Assembly (NCBI GenBank): GCA_003833075.1 | Contig: RIAY01000006.1 | Location: 124,001-188,000 of the forward strand | DNA from: Muribaculaceae bacterium Isolate-036 (Harlan) | GTDB taxonomy: Bacteria > Bacteroidota > Bacteroidia > Bacteroidales > Muribaculaceae | Length of the DNA stretch: 64,000 bases | Reading direction: 5' to 3' | Part shown: positions 29,312-38,261 of the stretch, one piece after another | Position numbering within the stretch: position 1 is the stretch's first letter | How the letters are laid out: the number at the start of each line of letters is the position of its first letter | The notes under the pieces: generated by a model | What the model was told of the DNA's origin: nothing | The model's input: only the letters and a program-made list of their open reading frames with translations | Databases searched by the model: none | Position numbers and translations under genes: made by a program

Positions 29312-30823
29312 ATGAACAGGATTACGACCATAATCTTACTACTTTTATCTTACGTCGCATCCTCCGTTGCAACATATGCAACAACTGGGTTTGAGAATCC
29401 CAAACGCGAGTTCCGCGGCGCGTGGCTTCATGTGATCGGACAGACACAATGGCAGAACAAATCTACCGAACAGGCAAAAGCATATATACGCGAACAGCTC
29501 GACAAACTCCACGATGCCGGCTGCAACGCAGTCATCTTTCAAGTACGTCCCACTGCCGACGCTCTCTACAAGTCGGAACTCGAACCCTGGAGCGCATGGC
29601 TTACAGGGAAACGCGGGAAAGCACCCTCTCCGATGTGGGATCCGCTGGAATACTGTCTTGAGGAGGCGCATAAGAGAGGAATGGAATTTCACGCCTGGCT
29701 TAATCCTTACCGCGTGACTTCAAATGCGAAGGAGATTCTGCCGTCAAGCCATATCTCCAGGATGGAACCCCAGCGCTTTTTCAAGTATAACGGACAGGTT
29801 CTTTTTGACCCGGCATATCAGGAGAACCGAGATTTCATATGCAAGGTAGTCGATGATATTGTGAACCGGTACGATGTGGATGCAATCCACATCGATGACT
29901 ATTTCTATCCCTATCCAGCCCCCGGAAAAAAAATACCTGATGACGCCAGCTATCTGAAATACGGACTGGGCAGAAACCGCAACGACTGGCGACGCCATAA
30001 CGTAGACCTCCTTATAGAGCAATTGCACAAAACAATCAAGGAGCGCAAACCGTGGGTAAGATTCGGTGTAAGTCCGTTCGGCATCTGGCGAAACAAACGC
30101 TCTGACCCTAAAGGAAGCGAGAGCACCGGTCTGCAGAACTATGACGATCTTTATGCTGATGTGCTTTTATGGGCTAAAAACGGATGGATCGATTATCTTG
30201 CCCCGCAGCTTTACTGGAATCTTGACACTCCGGCGGCTCCAAGCCGCAAGCTTGCAAAATGGTGGAACGACAACGCATCGGATGTTGACATATACATCGG
30301 TCAGGACGTGAAACGCACAATGGATGTGGCGGATCCGGGAAACAAAGACAAAAACGAGCTTGACACCAAGGTGAAACTCTCGCGCAAACTCCCCAACATC
30401 GGAGGAAACATATGGTGGCACGGATATTGGGTGACTGGCAACTACAAAGGTGCAGCAGACTCTCTTGCCATGAAATACCAGTCGACAATAGCATTGCCGC
30501 CGGCATACGGAGACCCCGCCATACGCCCCGCCAACCTCACTGACATCAGGATAGAGAAAGAGGGAGACAGGAAATACCTTGTATGGTCCGCTCCAGAACA
30601 CCGGCACGGCGAGCATGAGACCGATGCTGTGAGATTTGTGGTCTACGAATTTTATTCCGGAGAAAAACAGGATATTGAAGATCCTCAGGCAATCGTGGCT
30701 CTGACACCTTACAGAAAGATGCTTATAGACCCGGACGCACAGGGCGTGACATACGCCGTGACTGCCCTTGACCGCATGAACAGGGAATCAGAACCGATAT
30801 TCCTGTATAACCAGGACAACTGA
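29312..30823 (+). CDS. Secreted glycosyl hydrolase-like protein (GHL10 / DUF187)
   Basis: A 503-residue exported protein with a signal peptide (MNRITTIILLLLSYVASSVA). The TIM-barrel hydrolase-like domain starts 'EFRGAWLHVIGQTQW' and has 'GCNAVIFQVRPTADALY', 'EFHAWLNPYRV', 'VDAIHIDDYFYPYP', 'RFGVSPFGIWRNK' and 'WIDYLAPQLYWNL'. Carboxylates in 'HIDDYF' and 'PQLYW' are as in the family. A C-terminal beta-sandwich follows. Related proteins act on peptidoglycan or uronic-acid polysaccharide; the target here is not shown. Confidence 0.9.
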   Translation: MNRITTIILLLLSYVASSVATYATTGFENPKREFRGAWLHVIGQTQWQNKSTEQAKAYIREQLDKLHDAGCNAVIFQVRPTADALYKSELEPWSAWLTGKRGKAPSPMWDPLEYCLEEAHKRGMEFHAWLNPYRVTSNAKEILPSSHISRMEPQRFFKYNGQVLFDPAYQENRDFICKVVDDIVNRYDVDAIHIDDYFYPYPAPGKKIPDDASYLKYGLGRNRNDWRRHNVDLLIEQLHKTIKERKPWVRFGVSPFGIWRNKRSDPKGSESTGLQNYDDLYADVLLWAKNGWIDYLAPQLYWNLDTPAAPSRKLAKWWNDNASDVDIYIGQDVKRTMDVADPGNKDKNELDTKVKLSRKLPNIGGNIWWHGYWVTGNYKGAADSLAMKYQSTIALPPAYGDPAIRPANLTDIRIEKEGDRKYLVWSAPEHRHGEHETDAVRFVVYEFYSGEKQDIEDPQAIVALTPYRKMLIDPDAQGVTYAVTALDRMNRESEPIFLYNQDN

Positions 30824-30851
30824 ATCACAAAACAATTCCGCAGCAAAGCGG

Positions 30852-31055
30852 CTATTCGGCATCCTGCTTGTCTGAAATCACAAGCTGAAGACCCAGAACG
30901 TTAAGAATTTTTTCAAGTGTGGCTATCGAGGGATTGGCATACCCGCCTTCGATAGCCTTTATCATTCTTACACTCACCCCCGACATCTCGGCAAGCGTCT
31001 GCTGCGTGGTTCTTAGAGTCTGTCGTCTGTTTCTTAAAATATTTCCTAATTCCAT
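30852..31055 (-). CDS. XRE-type helix-turn-helix regulator
   Basis: A 67-residue protein that is nearly all one HTH domain: 'LRNRRQTLRTTQQTLAEMSG', then recognition helix 'SVRMIKAIEGGYANPSIATL' and 'LEKILNVLGLQLVI'. This is the size and pattern of HipB-like antitoxin regulators, but no HipA-type toxin is adjacent. It is an orphan DNA-binding protein, probably autoregulatory. Confidence 0.85.
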   Translation of the reverse strand: MELGNILRNRRQTLRTTQQTLAEMSGVSVRMIKAIEGGYANPSIATLEKILNVLGLQLVISDKQDAE

Positions 31056-31425
31056 AGCTGCATTAATATCTATAAAAAATACAGAAACCGCACCGTCGAC
31101 TTCACTGATTCTTATCGGCGATTCCTTTTAAATTATGGATTATACTAAAACCGGAAGCTCTGACGGCTATTGGAGCCGAAAGCCTATTAACAACCACAAA
31201 TATAAGCATTTTTAAATAATCAACACTAATGTTTTCCGCTAAATTTATATGTTTGCCATAATTTATACCATATATTGCACAAACAAGGTTATATATTTCA
31301 CCATTCACAAAGTGCAAGGAAAGCGGCATACGCATATTAATCTTTATTAACACATAACTGCCATTCCCAGGCACTGATCCGCATTTACTTTGCAATATCA
31401 AAATTACTCGAAATCATAAGACATC
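31056..31425. other. Gene-free AT-rich divergent spacer
   Basis: Separates the XRE regulator from a small membrane ORF. A 99-codon frame on the minus strand was judged spurious. A partial -7-like stretch (ATTTACTTTGC, about 31382-31392) could serve the small ORF. Confidence 0.5.
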
Positions 31426-31533
31426 ATGAAAAGAAACCTGACTACATCACGTTATCACAATGCCGGAATCCTCGCCATCTATGCTGCCGGATTCATCATT
31501 CTTATGCTTCAGCTGAGAAGCATCCTTGCCTGA
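31426..31533 (+). CDS. Possible 35-residue single-pass membrane protein
   Basis: ATG at 31426 to TGA at 31531-31533. The product has a basic start (MKRNLTTSRYHNAG) and then one hydrophobic segment ('ILAIYAAGFIILMLQL'). It is followed 24 bp later by a hairpin. No family is recognised. The transmembrane pattern and the terminator-like hairpin favour a real gene, but it is short. Confidence 0.4.
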   Translation: MKRNLTTSRYHNAGILAIYAAGFIILMLQLRSILA

Positions 31534-31556
31534 AATACCGCTAACTTCACATCCGG

Positions 31557-31583
31557 AATCCCGCGAACGGCGTTCGCGGGATT
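31557..31583 (+). terminator. Hairpin after the small membrane ORF
   Basis: AATCCCGCGAACG pairs with its complement at 31571-31583. There is little T-run after it, so termination is uncertain. Confidence 0.45.
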
Positions 31584-31641
31584 TCATGCCTTATGTAAGC
31601 TCAGTCTCGAATCCCCGCATTCAGATTTCAGAGTCCCGCTC

Positions 31642-32340
31642 TCAAGAACCGAACTTCGCGCAACGTGGTGAATACGCAAGTGTGACGATGTTTCCTTCCG
31701 ATTCGTAGGAATACAACACGAAATGAAACTCCCTGCCATCGATACATACAACCGCTTCTCCGGTACGTATCGGATCGAACTCCGATTTATCATAGACAGG
31801 TACGGCGGGACCAAGTTTCGGAAGAGAGCGAATAGCGATATCTTTAGCAAAATCCAAGCCTTCACTCATCGCCGCCTTATAGAGAGCCTCCTTTGCCGTC
31901 CATGCCATCACATTCGCAAGCACATCCGATGCCGGAATCATTTCAAGCTCTGCCGCAGAAAGGAATTTCTCCCTCACCTTCAAAACCTGCTCCCGGTCTG
32001 CACGCTCCGCATCAATACCCATAGCCGCCCTTTCCGTAAACTCAGACAAATCCACTTCAGGAGTCGGCGGCAATGTGGCGACGGCAAGAAAACGTTCGGT
32101 ATGCGTAATCGAGATTCTTCCGTTCTCTCCGATCAGAAAAGGCGCGCCGTTGCGAAAATGTCCTATCTCCCGATATACTTCGCGCCCGTTTTCCGAATAG
32201 ACCTGATATGCCATCTCCCTCCATAGCGACATCGGACGGTTTTCTCCGCCACAGATCTCCTCGACCTTAATGCCGGGAAGAGTGTGATGACGCCAGTATA
32301 TAAATTCAGTTTCCATATGAATATGTTCAGTTGTTTTCAC
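31642..32340 (-). CDS. 4'-phosphopantetheinyl transferase superfamily protein
   Basis: A 232-residue cytosolic enzyme of the Sfp-like type that transfers phosphopantetheine from CoA to carrier proteins. The signatures are 'ISITHTERFLAVAT', 'AMGIDAERAD' (Mg-binding acid) and 'VMAWTAKEALYKAA' (the W-[ST]-x-K-E-A motif). Its start codon directly abuts the GldE stop codon (32340/32341), so the two are co-transcribed; this pairing recurs in Bacteroidetes. Confidence 0.9.
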   Translation of the reverse strand: MKTTEHIHMETEFIYWRHHTLPGIKVEEICGGENRPMSLWREMAYQVYSENGREVYREIGHFRNGAPFLIGENGRISITHTERFLAVATLPPTPEVDLSEFTERAAMGIDAERADREQVLKVREKFLSAAELEMIPASDVLANVMAWTAKEALYKAAMSEGLDFAKDIAIRSLPKLGPAVPVYDKSEFDPIRTGEAVVCIDGREFHFVLYSYESEGNIVTLAYSPRCAKFGS

Positions 32341-33717
32341 CTACTCTGCATCCCCGGATCTCACAATGCGCAGACTGACCTTTACAATGCGGTGTCTCTC
32401 CATTTTCATAACATGGAAATGCATATCGCCCAACACAAGCGTCTCCTTGGTGGTCGGGAAGTCTCCCTTTATCTCCAGCAGGAGACCCGCAAGAGTCTCC
32501 GCATCGCCTACATCTCCGAGCGATTCCTCCGCGATATCAGTCACGCGGCAGAAATCGGTGAGTGGAATCTTGGCATCGAAAATATATGAATCGGGTCCTA
32601 TCTTCTTATACATGGAGGTGACATCGTCATACTCGTCGTCAATCTCACCTACAATCTGCTCGATTATATCCTCAAGGGTGACAATGCCCTGTGTGCCGCC
32701 ATATTCATCCACAACTATGGCGATGTGTATCTTCCTTTTACGAAAATCCTCAAGAAGATCATCAATCATCCTTGATTCAGGAACAAAATACGGTTCTCTC
32801 AGAAGACTCTGCCACCGGAATCCCGGGTCCTTGCTGTCGATATACGGCAACAGGTCTTTACTGTAAAGAATACCGATTATTGAATCCTGGGAGGTGTCGT
32901 AAACCGGAATACGGGAATACCCGGATTCAAGAATGACCTTCATCGCCTCTTCCCATGAATCATGATATTCAATTGCCGTCACGTCCACCCGGGAAATCAT
33001 GATCTCATGAGCTTCTATCTCTCCGAACGAAAGGATACCTTCAAGCATCTCCTTCTCCTTGCCGTCGGAAACATCGGAAATCTCAAGAGCCTTCTCAAGT
33101 TCATCGGTAGATATGTTCTGCTGCTTTTTGGTGACTATCTTACCCACAATGCTTGTTGACCGCGCCATGACCTTCGCCAGCGGACCGAGCACGGTATAAA
33201 GCAGACCGATGCCCGGCACTGCCGCCCTCACCCACCACAATGTGCGTCCGCGAGCCACAAGCTTCGGGAAAATCTCTCCGAAAAGCAAAAGCAGGAACGT
33301 CATGAATACAGTCTGGAGCAGGAAGTTGAGCAGAGAACTGTTGAAGATAACTGTCTGCGAAATGGCAAATGTCAGAAGCACTACCATGGTGATATTCACC
33401 AGATTGTTGGAGATAAGGATGGTTGCCAGCAGACGCTCGCTGTCTTTGATGAAAGACAACGCCTTGCGGTCTCTGGGCTGCGTGGAATCTTCAAGCTCTT
33501 CAATCTCCTGAGGCGTAAGTCCGAAATACGCAATCTCGCTTCCGGACACGAAAGCCGATGCCATCAGACAACAAAAGGCTATGATTATCAGCATTATCCA
33601 TGCAGGCCAACTTTCAGGGGCATGAAAACTTATTGCCGGCATTCCGGCTTGAGTAAGCAATATCATTAGGCTCGCCGCAGGCGAGCCCGGTAAAGGATCC
33701 GAATCCAATTTTATCAA
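32341..33717 (-). CDS. gldE: GldE-like CNNM/CBS-domain membrane protein (HlyC/CorC family)
   Basis: A 458-residue membrane protein. The N-terminal DUF21/CNNM domain has about four membrane helices and starts with 'FVSGSEIAYFGLTPQEIEEL'. A CBS pair follows ('MISRVDVTAIEYHDSWEEA', 'YSRIPVYDTSQDSIIGIL', 'IAIVVDEYGGTQGIVTLEDI'), then a C-terminal CorC_HlyC domain. GldE was named from gliding flavobacteria, but non-motile Bacteroidales carry it too. Metal-ion export is the family-level idea. No other gliding genes are nearby. Confidence 0.87.
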   Translation of the reverse strand: MIKLDSDPLPGSPAASLMILLTQAGMPAISFHAPESWPAWIMLIIIAFCCLMASAFVSGSEIAYFGLTPQEIEELEDSTQPRDRKALSFIKDSERLLATILISNNLVNITMVVLLTFAISQTVIFNSSLLNFLLQTVFMTFLLLLFGEIFPKLVARGRTLWWVRAAVPGIGLLYTVLGPLAKVMARSTSIVGKIVTKKQQNISTDELEKALEISDVSDGKEKEMLEGILSFGEIEAHEIMISRVDVTAIEYHDSWEEAMKVILESGYSRIPVYDTSQDSIIGILYSKDLLPYIDSKDPGFRWQSLLREPYFVPESRMIDDLLEDFRKRKIHIAIVVDEYGGTQGIVTLEDIIEQIVGEIDDEYDDVTSMYKKIGPDSYIFDAKIPLTDFCRVTDIAEESLGDVGDAETLAGLLLEIKGDFPTTKETLVLGDMHFHVMKMERHRIVKVSLRIVRSGDAE

Positions 33718-33736
33718 AGTGTTGGTTAATACATTG

Positions 33737-33768
33737 CAAATTTACTGCTTTAATCAGTCATATGCAAA
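33737..33768 (-). promoter_or_regulatory. gldE promoter (TTTG-N20-TAAATTTG)
   Basis: On the minus strand TTTG (33765-33768), 20 bp, TAAATTTG (33737-33744). The leader would be only about 14 nt. Confidence 0.7.
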
Positions 33769-33812
33769 TTATTAATCCCCTTTCTCCCGTTCCCCCTTTC
33801 TCTTACCTTATT

Positions 33813-36800
33813 TTATGGTTTCTCTTCCGAATCACAATCCACTGTCTTGTCTTCAGCCACATACCAGATATACCCTTTAACATAGCTGAATCTGCGGGTG
33901 CTCTTCAGACGGAACACATAGTCGCGCACCTGTCGCCTGTATTTTCTATGCGATGCGGAACTGCCAAATTTATAATCTATCACCACAGCCCCGCCATCGG
34001 GCATAAGCATGACCCTGTCAGGACGACGCGGACTGCGGTGTCCACCGATTATAGAGCGTTCGTTGACGGCACGCGCCGAACCGTCGAACCATCCGGCAAC
34101 CTCCGGTAATGATAGTTTCGACTTAAGAAATGCCTCTATCTCTTCCGCTTTTTCTGGCGAGACAAGACCCTGACGTCTTATCCGCGACACCGAGGCATGG
34201 ATATCTTCTGCCGTATACACACGTTCCATAACAGAGTGAAGTATATTTCCTTCAGACCTCGGATCGGAATTTTCTTCCTCGAATTCCTCTGCATCGACCA
34301 CAGAAGGCACATTCTCTTCCCTGTATCTCAGAAAATCAGGCGTGACTCTGGCTGTGTAATCACTGACGGTCCCCACAGGACACTCCTCCTGCTTCCTCTT
34401 AACCGGAGAATGCTGATAAGGGACACCTGCCGTCATTCGCGTCTCATTGGCATCGGCTTCCATAAAATCCCGCAACATGACCGATGTTGACAACGCATCA
34501 GATTTCTTCCCTTCCGTGCAGAACACATACAGCTCATGAACCGCCCGTGTAAAGCCTACATAGAGTTTGTTGAGCGAGTCCATTGTCACCATATCGATAT
34601 AAGTTCTGTATTCCCTCTCATGCGAGGTGCCCTCCATATCGGAAGATGTGTCAACCGGCAGATACGGAGGCAATTCACGACCCGTCAGTTCCACAGCCTC
34701 CGGTCTCACCCACCGCCATTCCGTCTTGCCTTTCGGAGCAGTCAGAAACGAGCATTGGGCGAACGGTATCACCACACATGGGAATTCCAGTCCTTTAGAT
34801 TTATGAATGGTCATGACATTGACAGCATCCATACCCTCCGGCGACGAGATCGAGGCTTTGATGCCTCTTCTCTCCCACCACTGCAGAAACGAAGCGATGT
34901 CTGAGGGACGAGACTCGCAGTATTCAAGCACAATATCCTGAAATGCCGCTATAAAGGGAGCGTCCCGACGACGCATCTCCGCAGGAATAAACGTTGCGGC
35001 GATACCCTCGACAAGTGCGGGCAGCGTGACTGCCTGCATCTCCGAAAGCATCCCGGCTATGGCATCCGTATCTGAACCGGAAGCCAGAAACAGCTCAAGC
35101 TGTTCGGGGGCGGACAGTTCGGGATGCCTCAGTGCGAAGACCCGGAAATTGCATTTAACCTCATTCCAGTCCGCCACGCCCTTGCGTGCCGCATCCTCGC
35201 CTTCACGCACCTCCGGTGCTGTGCCGCGACCTATGGTGGCAAGCGTGGTGAGAATAAGCTTTACTGACGGGGATGACGCCACCTTCAGCGATTGTTCGGA
35301 TATAAATTCTATCTTTATACCCACTTCTCCTGCTTCTGAGTTATAACGCGTAAACTCATTTATCAAAGCCTCGCCTTCGGCATTAGTATCCACAAGAAAA
35401 GCGATGTCTCCGAATCTGTACCCTCTTCCGAGAAGTTCCAGCACAAGCGCCGGCATCCTGGCGACAACTGCAGCCTTGGCATCCTCTTTCTTATCGGCTT
35501 TCTCTATATTTATCTCGACATATCCGGCTGAGCCGGTCTTATCCCCCTCTTTCACGGGACGCGTCTGCTGCCTTACGTTGCCATAAAGCGAACGATAGTC
35601 TACAGACGCGTTCTCCGCCTGCGACTCATCCGACAGCCGGGATGTGAGGAACGAGAAAAAACCGTTGTTGAACTCCACCACCTCCGGGTCGCTTCTCCAG
35701 TTGGTGTTCTCACTCGGAGCGTCTCCCAATGTCCGCACTCCGGAAAACTGTCTTTCCACCTTATCGGCAATCAATGACGGATCGGCATTCCTGAACCGGT
35801 ATATACTTTGCTTCGCATCACCAATCAGCAGATTACCATTTCCCCGGCTCAGACTCTCCGACAGCAACGGCAGGAGATTGTTCCACTGCATCCTTGATGT
35901 GTCCTGAAACTCGTCTATGAGGAAATGATTGAGACGCGTACCGAGTCGCTCGTAGATAAACGGCGCGTCATCCTCTCCAATTATACGGCTCAACAGGGAA
36001 TTTGTCTCGGCAAGCTCCACACTGTTGTTGTCTTCAAGATATTCTTTCCTTTTTCTGAGCGTCACCGACAAAAGACCGAGATAAGGGAAATTCTTTTTGT
36101 ATAGATTCCAATGTCTGTAAGAAGGTGATGAAAACTCCGCAAGCCACATTTCACGTGCCGCCGTCATTTCACGGTAAAGAGGTTCGGCGCGTTCATAAAA
36201 CGCGGGATCCGCTTTTTTTCTTTTCAAATATGCCGCGCCTTCGAAAGAGGAATCTTTCAGAGGGGCGAAAGAGACATCGGTTGTTTTCGGCATGCGGCTC
36301 CATCTGCAACGCAGCGACTTGCGGGCATGATCACGGAATTTGTCCTTGGTGGCATCAGAACCTGCAGTCTCCATCAGCGACAACAGCCGCTCTGCGGCAT
36401 CTTTCATTGCCTTGAATGGAGCACGCAAGGGAGCGTTGCAAAGGGTGTCAAGCTCGTCGTATATTTCCGGCAGATCAGGGGTGCGCTCAAAATAGTCCTC
36501 AAGTTCATCACGAATCTGCTTGAAGTCCTCGTTCTCGAGTTTGCCTACAGACTTCATGAAGCGAAAATATATCGACTTGCCGTCATCGTTTTTCTGGAAA
36601 ATATTCCATTTCTCGCCCGATTCCCTTCCCCGGTCCATCAGTATGTTTATCCAATGCATCACACTCTCCGACGCCTTCTTCTCCTCAATATCGTTCAGCG
36701 TGGCGTCAATGCCCACCTTTGCGAGATATTCGGAATCAAGTTCAATGGCGTATGAATCGTTGAGGTCTGTCTCATAAGCGAAAGTACGCAGCACGAGCTG

Positions 36801-37190
36801 AAAGAAAGAATCGATTGTAGAAACCTGAAATTCCGAATAGTTTTCGAGCATAACATATAATGCCTTGCGACATATCCTGCTGAGTTCAGAAGGCGACACA
36901 CCCAGCTCTTTACAGAAATCATCCATATAATCGGGTGATTTTCCGGATCGAGGGAAAGCAAGGGCATCAAGTTTCTCCACGATACGCTGCTGCATCTCGT
37001 TTGTAGCCTTGTTGGTAAAGGTAATGGCGAGTATATGGCTGAGCGAGTCATTCAGTTCAGGCACGGTGCGCAGTCTTCGGCTTCCATTATCCTGACGTAT
37101 TGTCAGATAATACCACAGATATTTCTTGGCAAGTGTATAAGTCTTCCCCGAGCCGGCAGAGGCTCTGTGTAGTTCCAGAAATTCAGCCAT
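33813..37190 (-). CDS. RecB/AddA-like UvrD helicase with C-terminal nuclease
   Basis: A 1125-residue DNA repair helicase-nuclease. Walker A is near the N-terminus ('HRASAGSGKTYTLAKKYL'), followed by 'HILAITFTNKATNEMQQR' (motif Ia), 'IDEFQDTSRMQWNNLL' (motif II) and 'IGDAKQSIYRFRNADPSL' (motif III). The late motifs are 'MTIHKSKGLEFPCVVIP' and 'LYVGFTRAVHELYVF'. The last 150 residues hold a PD-(D/E)XK nuclease core ('RPDRVMLM', 'AVVIDYKFG'). It should process double-strand breaks. The AddB-like partner is not adjacent. Confidence 0.9.
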   Translation of the reverse strand: MAEFLELHRASAGSGKTYTLAKKYLWYYLTIRQDNGSRRLRTVPELNDSLSHILAITFTNKATNEMQQRIVEKLDALAFPRSGKSPDYMDDFCKELGVSPSELSRICRKALYVMLENYSEFQVSTIDSFFQLVLRTFAYETDLNDSYAIELDSEYLAKVGIDATLNDIEEKKASESVMHWINILMDRGRESGEKWNIFQKNDDGKSIYFRFMKSVGKLENEDFKQIRDELEDYFERTPDLPEIYDELDTLCNAPLRAPFKAMKDAAERLLSLMETAGSDATKDKFRDHARKSLRCRWSRMPKTTDVSFAPLKDSSFEGAAYLKRKKADPAFYERAEPLYREMTAAREMWLAEFSSPSYRHWNLYKKNFPYLGLLSVTLRKRKEYLEDNNSVELAETNSLLSRIIGEDDAPFIYERLGTRLNHFLIDEFQDTSRMQWNNLLPLLSESLSRGNGNLLIGDAKQSIYRFRNADPSLIADKVERQFSGVRTLGDAPSENTNWRSDPEVVEFNNGFFSFLTSRLSDESQAENASVDYRSLYGNVRQQTRPVKEGDKTGSAGYVEINIEKADKKEDAKAAVVARMPALVLELLGRGYRFGDIAFLVDTNAEGEALINEFTRYNSEAGEVGIKIEFISEQSLKVASSPSVKLILTTLATIGRGTAPEVREGEDAARKGVADWNEVKCNFRVFALRHPELSAPEQLELFLASGSDTDAIAGMLSEMQAVTLPALVEGIAATFIPAEMRRRDAPFIAAFQDIVLEYCESRPSDIASFLQWWERRGIKASISSPEGMDAVNVMTIHKSKGLEFPCVVIPFAQCSFLTAPKGKTEWRWVRPEAVELTGRELPPYLPVDTSSDMEGTSHEREYRTYIDMVTMDSLNKLYVGFTRAVHELYVFCTEGKKSDALSTSVMLRDFMEADANETRMTAGVPYQHSPVKRKQEECPVGTVSDYTARVTPDFLRYREENVPSVVDAEEFEEENSDPRSEGNILHSVMERVYTAEDIHASVSRIRRQGLVSPEKAEEIEAFLKSKLSLPEVAGWFDGSARAVNERSIIGGHRSPRRPDRVMLMPDGGAVVIDYKFGSSASHRKYRRQVRDYVFRLKSTRRFSYVKGYIWYVAEDKTVDCDSEEKP

Positions 37191-37322
37191 TATTCAATAA
37201 ATATATGTATTACAGATTCTTCCGATGGTCAGTCAACCGACAGAAATCATAGATCCCACTTTGAAATGTACAACTTCTTAATTACAAAGATACAGATTTT
37301 TATCGACAATACCAACCGGAAA

Positions 37323-37359
37323 GAAAAGGGTTCCGGCTCGAAAGCCGAAACCCCTTTTC
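37323..37359 (-). terminator. Terminator of the TPR-protein gene
   Basis: An imperfect 16-17-bp stem (37323-37338 with 37343-37359, one bulge) followed on the minus strand by TTTCCG; the T content sits in the 3' arm. It is placed about 75 bp past the TPR gene stop. Confidence 0.6.
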
Positions 37360-37432
37360 ATAAAATAAGCAAATGTTTTATTATTTTATGGAAATGTATT
37401 TGCCTTTTATACACTCAACTCATTACTACGGC

Positions 37433-38116
37433 TTATTTACCGAGACGCGCTTTCTCACGTTCTATATATGCCTTGATTGTAGTGCCGTTGCCAGGCTCGA
37501 ATGTCGGATAGTCTTTCGAGATTGACTCATAGCATTCGAGCGCCTTGTCATATTTTTTCTGCTCATCATATACGTTGGCTTCCTTAAGAAGGACTCTCGG
37601 AACAATCTGTTCGTTGACTCCAGCCTTCTTGATTGCCTTGGCGTAGCAACCGAGAGCATCGTCATATTTCTTGATGTTTACAAAGCAGTCTCCTTTGAGG
37701 ACCATTGCGTTTGACTCAAGCACGGACTCAGAAGAGGAGAAATTGTCAAGACATGCAATAGCCTCTTTGTATTTGCCGGTATTGTAGAGCGATTCAGCTG
37801 CACTAAGGTATGCAAGCTTGCCGGCATCCGTTCCGGAATATTTGTCGGCGACTTTCTTATATTCCACGGCTGCCACGGAATCATTACCGGCAGCGGATAT
37901 CTCCACCTGATTGTAAGCTTCGAAAGCTCTGTTCACCTTAGGATTGCGGAAGAAGAAAATGTAACTGAGAATCAACGCGGCAACAACAGCCACCGCTGCT
38001 ATCACTATGTAGATAACCTTGGAGTTGTTTGCAATCTTCTCACTTGCAGAAGTAAGATTGGAGTTCAGCTTCTCGATTGTTGAATCTTCCTGCTGTTCGT
38101 TTTTGTTATTTGCCAT
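37433..38116 (-). CDS. Membrane-anchored tetratricopeptide-repeat protein
   Basis: A 227-residue protein. A charged N-terminus is followed by one membrane helix ('VIYIVIAAVAVVAALILSYI'). A periplasmic TPR array follows: 'AFEAYNQVEISAAGNDSVAA', 'LAYLSAAESLYNTGKYKEAI', 'GCYAKAIKKAGVNEQIVPRV' and 'YDKALECYESISKDYPTF'. The arrangement resembles the YfgM/TPR_21 type that assists envelope biogenesis. Partners cannot be inferred from the neighbours. Confidence 0.82.
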   Translation of the reverse strand: MANNKNEQQEDSTIEKLNSNLTSASEKIANNSKVIYIVIAAVAVVAALILSYIFFFRNPKVNRAFEAYNQVEISAAGNDSVAAVEYKKVADKYSGTDAGKLAYLSAAESLYNTGKYKEAIACLDNFSSSESVLESNAMVLKGDCFVNIKKYDDALGCYAKAIKKAGVNEQIVPRVLLKEANVYDEQKKYDKALECYESISKDYPTFEPGNGTTIKAYIEREKARLGK

Positions 38117-38173
38117 TTCTGTATTCTATAACTCCCTCTGGGGGATTTTTACTTATTATTCTTTTTCAACACG

Positions 38174-38204
38174 CAAATTTAATAATAATTCCCCAATAAT
38201 CAAA
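38174..38204 (-). promoter_or_regulatory. Promoter of the TPR gene (TTTG-N19-TAAATTTG)
   Basis: On the minus strand TTTG (38201-38204), exactly 19 bp, TAAATTTG (38174-38181); leader about 50 nt. Confidence 0.8.
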
Positions 38205-38261
38205 ATCATAATTTCCTTCATATTCCAAAAATCGTCAGAATTCGCTATCCCGAACTCACTC

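Noticed and set aside
30838..30851. Terminator CCGC-AGCAAA-GCGG before the XRE gene's end
   Set aside because: Stem of only 4 bp; too weak to list as a feature.
31102..31401. 99-codon minus-strand frame in the XRE spacer
   Set aside because: AT-rich spacer, no signal or domain pattern and no promoter; kept as non-coding.
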